DNA from: an uncultured Anaplasmataceae bacterium
GTDB lineage: Bacteria > Pseudomonadota > Alphaproteobacteria > Rickettsiales > CAIPFW01
NCBI GenBank assembly: GCA_903864455.1
Contig: CAIPFW010000128.1
Coordinates: forward strand, 1-5,828
Length of the DNA stretch: 5,828 nucleotides
Reading direction: 5' to 3'
This document shows positions 5,816-5,828 of the stretch, in pieces. Numbering within the stretch: the first letter of the stretch is position 1; each line of letters opens with the position of its first letter. Made by a program: the position numbers and the translations under genes. The notes beneath the pieces are model-generated. The model was not told where the DNA came from. It saw only the letters and a list, made by a program, of their open reading frames with translations, and searched no databases.

Positions 5816-5828
5816 TTCTTGATAAATA

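Overview
The window is strongly AT-rich and holds a compact set of alphaproteobacterial-type housekeeping genes (hslU, zapE, an ftsB/divIC-type gene, rppH), an ankyrin-repeat gene, a TerC-type membrane protein and traces of mobile DNA. AT-rich composition, poly(A) tracts, an ankyrin gene, IS remnants and this gene set together suggest a reduced, host-associated alphaproteobacterium of Rickettsiales type. That placement is an inference; no rRNA or tRNA is present to confirm it. TGA acts as an ordinary stop (zapE, terC), so the standard bacterial code applies.

Layout. Positions 1-84 read on the + strand as the last 27 codons of a protein resembling the C-terminus of an IS5-type (DDE) transposase. 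A long hairpin (66-103) overlaps its stop. hslU (1902-205, minus) encodes the unfoldase of the HslUV protease with an unusual Lys/Thr-rich N-terminal extension, and no hslV lies beside it. A short divergent intergenic region with a good sigma70-like promoter for hslU separates it from a + strand cluster: zapE (2040-3173), ftsB/divIC-like (3223-3555) and rppH (3562-4056). The first two are cell-division genes; rppH starts mRNA decay.

A minus-strand cluster converges on rppH: terC (5648-4803), a doubtful 62-codon ORF (4806-4618) and an ankyrin-repeat gene (4621-4053). These are linked by 4-base GTGA and ATGA overlaps. The ankyrin gene is split by a one-base frameshift in an A7 tract, and restoring one A gives a continuous ankyrin protein of 189 residues. 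rppH and the ankyrin gene overlap tail to tail through their stop codons, with no room for a terminator.

The most unusual structure is an imperfect inverted-repeat element of about 166 bp (4602-4767) inside the terC-ankyrin cluster. It supplies most of the 62-codon ORF and the ankyrin start codon. Its terminal motif recurs exactly at 5792-5807 and partly, inverted, near the left edge, as expected for IS or MITE ends or a palindromic dispersed repeat. No complete new defence or biosynthetic system is visible.
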